DNA from: Sphingosinicella soli
Lineage (GTDB): Bacteria; Pseudomonadota; Alphaproteobacteria; Sphingomonadales; Sphingomonadaceae
NCBI RefSeq assembly: GCF_014199685.1
Contig: NZ_JACHNZ010000013.1
Span: forward strand, 1-64,000
Direction: 5' to 3'
DNA: 64,000 nt
Shown here: in pieces, positions 62,552 to 64,000 of the stretch
Layout of the letters: every line of letters begins with the position of its first letter
Numbering within the stretch: the first letter of the stretch is position 1
Notes under the pieces: generated by a model
Told to the model about the DNA's origin: nothing
The model's input: the letters and a program-made list of their open reading frames with translations, nothing else
The model's database searches: none
Translations under genes and position numbers: made by a program

Positions 62552-63822
62552 GAGTGGGACGCGGTCTTTCCGGTAGCCGGGGCGAGCGCACGATTGCGGC
62601 GCTCGATATCGGCTCGTCCAAAGTGGCGGCGCTGATCGCCGTTACCGACGGCGAAAGCCCGCCGCGCGTGATCGGCACGGGCCAGCGCGCCTGCACGGGG
62701 CTGAGGCAGGGCCTTGTCGCCGATCTCGAACGCACCGAAAGCGCGATCCGCGCCGCGATGGAGCAGGCGGAACGCAACGCGGGCGTGACGGTGGAGAATG
62801 TCGTCGTCAGCGTTTCGGCGGGCGGGCTCGACAGCGAAATCGTTTCGGTCGAGGTCGATATCGGCGGCCAGCGCATCGAGCGCGGCGACATCGATCATGT
62901 GCTTTCCGAAGGCCGCGCGCAGCTCGACGCGGGCGGGCGCACGATCCTGCACGCGCAGCCCGCGCTCTACACGCTCGACGAGACGACGCGGGTGATGAAC
63001 CCGCTCGGCCTGCACGCCGACCGGCTCGGCGTTGATATCCACATCATCACCGCCGACACGCCGCCCGTGCGCAACCTCGACCAGTGCGTGCGCACCGCCG
63101 ATCTGGGCGTGCAGACGATCGTGGCGTCGCCGATCGCGGCGGGGCTCGCGTGCCTGGCGCCCGAAGAACGCGAACTCGGCGTGGCGCTCGTGGAGATCGG
63201 CGCGGGCGTAACCAACGTGGCGGTCCACGTGCGCGGGATGCTCGTGGGCCTGTCGGTGATCCCGATGGGATCGGAAGATATCACCGCCGACATCGCCTCC
63301 ACCTTCTCGACCCGCCGCATTCATGCCGAACGCCTGAAGACGCTCTACGGATCGGCGACGACGAGCCCGCGCGACAATCATGACATGATCGAAATCCTGC
63401 CGATTTCGGAAGATGACGACGTGGAGCCGACGCGCGTGCCGCGCGCGCAGATCGTTGCGGTGATTCGCGACCGGCTCGACATGCTGTTCTCCGACGTGGG
63501 GGAACGGCTGAACGAAATGGGCTTCAAAGGACCGCGCGGACGGCAGATGGTGCTGACGGGCGGCGGTGCGGAACTCAAGTGCATCGCAGACTTCGCGCAG
63601 GGGCTGCTCGGGCGGCACTGCCGTGTCGGTCGGCCGCGCGGGCTCGTCGGTCTGCCGGAAGCGCAGACGGGCAGCGCATTTTCCACGCTTACAGGGCTTA
63701 CGCTCTACGGCGCGGAGGATCGTGAAGACCTTTGGGCGGGCAGCATCCGCGACGGCGGACAGATGCGGATGTCGCGTTCGCCGTGGGGACGGATGATCGA
63801 AGTGCTGAGGTCCAACCTGTGA
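62548..63822 (+). CDS. ftsA: Cell division protein FtsA
   Basis: A 424-residue actin-like ATPase that tethers FtsZ filaments to the membrane. ALDIGSSKVAALIA is the first phosphate loop, VVVSVSAGGLDSEIVS and VLTGGGAELK later nucleotide motifs, and the C-terminal helix (PWGRMIEVLRSNL) is the membrane-targeting tail. It overlaps ftsQ by four bases; ftsZ starts 114 bases after its stop. Confidence 0.97.
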   Translation: MRVGRGLSGSRGERTIAALDIGSSKVAALIAVTDGESPPRVIGTGQRACTGLRQGLVADLERTESAIRAAMEQAERNAGVTVENVVVSVSAGGLDSEIVSVEVDIGGQRIERGDIDHVLSEGRAQLDAGGRTILHAQPALYTLDETTRVMNPLGLHADRLGVDIHIITADTPPVRNLDQCVRTADLGVQTIVASPIAAGLACLAPEERELGVALVEIGAGVTNVAVHVRGMLVGLSVIPMGSEDITADIASTFSTRRIHAERLKTLYGSATTSPRDNHDMIEILPISEDDDVEPTRVPRAQIVAVIRDRLDMLFSDVGERLNEMGFKGPRGRQMVLTGGGAELKCIADFAQGLLGRHCRVGRPRGLVGLPEAQTGSAFSTLTGLTLYGAEDREDLWAGSIRDGGQMRMSRSPWGRMIEVLRSNL

Positions 63823-63936
63823 CGACATACCAGATGTTGATTTTTTTCGTCTCAGGGGATTCACGCGGAATCGATCCTGTCGTAGTGTTTAACAAATGCG
63901 CTCTTGTGGGGGGCGCCGGCGCCGAAGGAGAGCATC
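63823..63936. other. Intergenic gap between ftsA and ftsZ
   Basis: This 114-base gap is the only sizeable one in the cluster apart from the repeat region. It has AT-rich parts (TTGATTTTTTTCG and GTTTAACAAAT) that could hold a ftsZ promoter. I do not see a complete CtrA box; only half-site-like TTAAC. Confidence 0.35.
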
Positions 63937-64000
63937 ATGAGTCTTGAGTTGCAACGCCCCGAACTCACCGAACTGAAGCCGCGGATTACGGTGATCGGCG
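63937..64000 (+). CDS. ftsZ: Cell division protein FtsZ, N-terminus only (cut by window end)
   Basis: The first 21 codons of the tubulin-like division GTPase: the opening MSLELQRPELTELKPRI then TVIG, identical in style to alphaproteobacterial FtsZ. The GTP-binding body lies outside the window. ATG at 63937 has GAAGGAG six bases upstream. A separate promoter in the preceding 114-base gap is plausible. Confidence 0.93.
   Translation, partial: MSLELQRPELTELKPRITVIG

Noticed and set aside
63823-63936. CtrA-type regulatory site before ftsZ
   Set aside because: Only one TTAAC-like half site is visible; the full TTAA-N7-TTAA pattern is missing.

Overview
The window is high-GC DNA (about two thirds G+C by eye) from an alphaproteobacterium, most likely of the order Sphingomonadales. 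The evidence is a TonB-dependent receptor next to small catabolic genes, an alr-mlaE-mlaF block, an Atm1-type exporter, a complete dcw cluster in alphaproteobacterial order, and the short inverted intergenic repeats common in sphingomonads. Nearly all of it is core genome. The clearly accessory part is the first 4.8 kb.

Layout. (1) 1-4794: the end of an IS481-family insertion sequence, then a ketosteroid-isomerase-like protein, a TonB-dependent receptor, a short-chain dehydrogenase-like protein without the usual catalytic Tyr and Lys, and a SnoaL-like protein; this stretch looks less GC-rich than the rest. (2) 4791-13780: KefB-type antiporter, isoprenylcysteine-methyltransferase-like protein, Fe-S scaffold, overlapping alr-mlaE-mlaF, then divergent radA-cvpA-cysS. 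(3) 13782-23039: intergenic repeat pair, MAPEG protein, patatin-like protein, dnaB, RsiV-like lipoprotein, FMN-binding split-barrel protein, Atm1-like ABC transporter, tag and prs. (4) 23117-27648: a minus-strand operon, lgt-midA-GNAT-pgeF-DASS, in which every junction is a 4-base overlap. (5) 27750-32409: a plus-strand acyl-CoA catabolic operon of two acyl-CoA dehydrogenases, an acyl-CoA synthetase and an HD-domain protein. (6) 32454-43444: an orphan molybdopterin oxidoreductase subunit, hemH, phaB, a ribbon-helix-helix protein, purK-purE, a GGDEF protein, mgtE, a response regulator, a GIN-domain protein and a phosphofructokinase. (7) 43504-46298: a thiolase-like protein and an acyl-CoA dehydrogenase. 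(8) 46487-64000: a small membrane protein, then mraZ-rsmH-ftsL-ftsI-murE-murF-mraY-murD-ftsW-murG-murC-murB-ddl-ftsQ-ftsA-ftsZ (ftsZ is cut by the window end).

The dcw genes form an almost unbroken chain of ATGA or GTGA overlaps from mraZ to ddl. The chain is interrupted only between ddl and ftsQ, where two 97-base intergenic repeats sit. Upstream of mraZ is a clear array of CCCA repeats (TGGG on the other strand) at 10-11 base spacing, matching the known MraZ operator, flanked by a perfect DnaA-box sequence.

I did not find a wholly new system that I can defend. The best candidates for new biology are the receptor plus KSI-like island with its degenerate dehydrogenase, the HD-domain protein whose metal ligands resemble diiron oxygenases of the PhnZ type, the thiolase-like protein lacking its nucleophile, and the repeat pair inside the division operon. 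No tRNA, rRNA or CRISPR was recognised.
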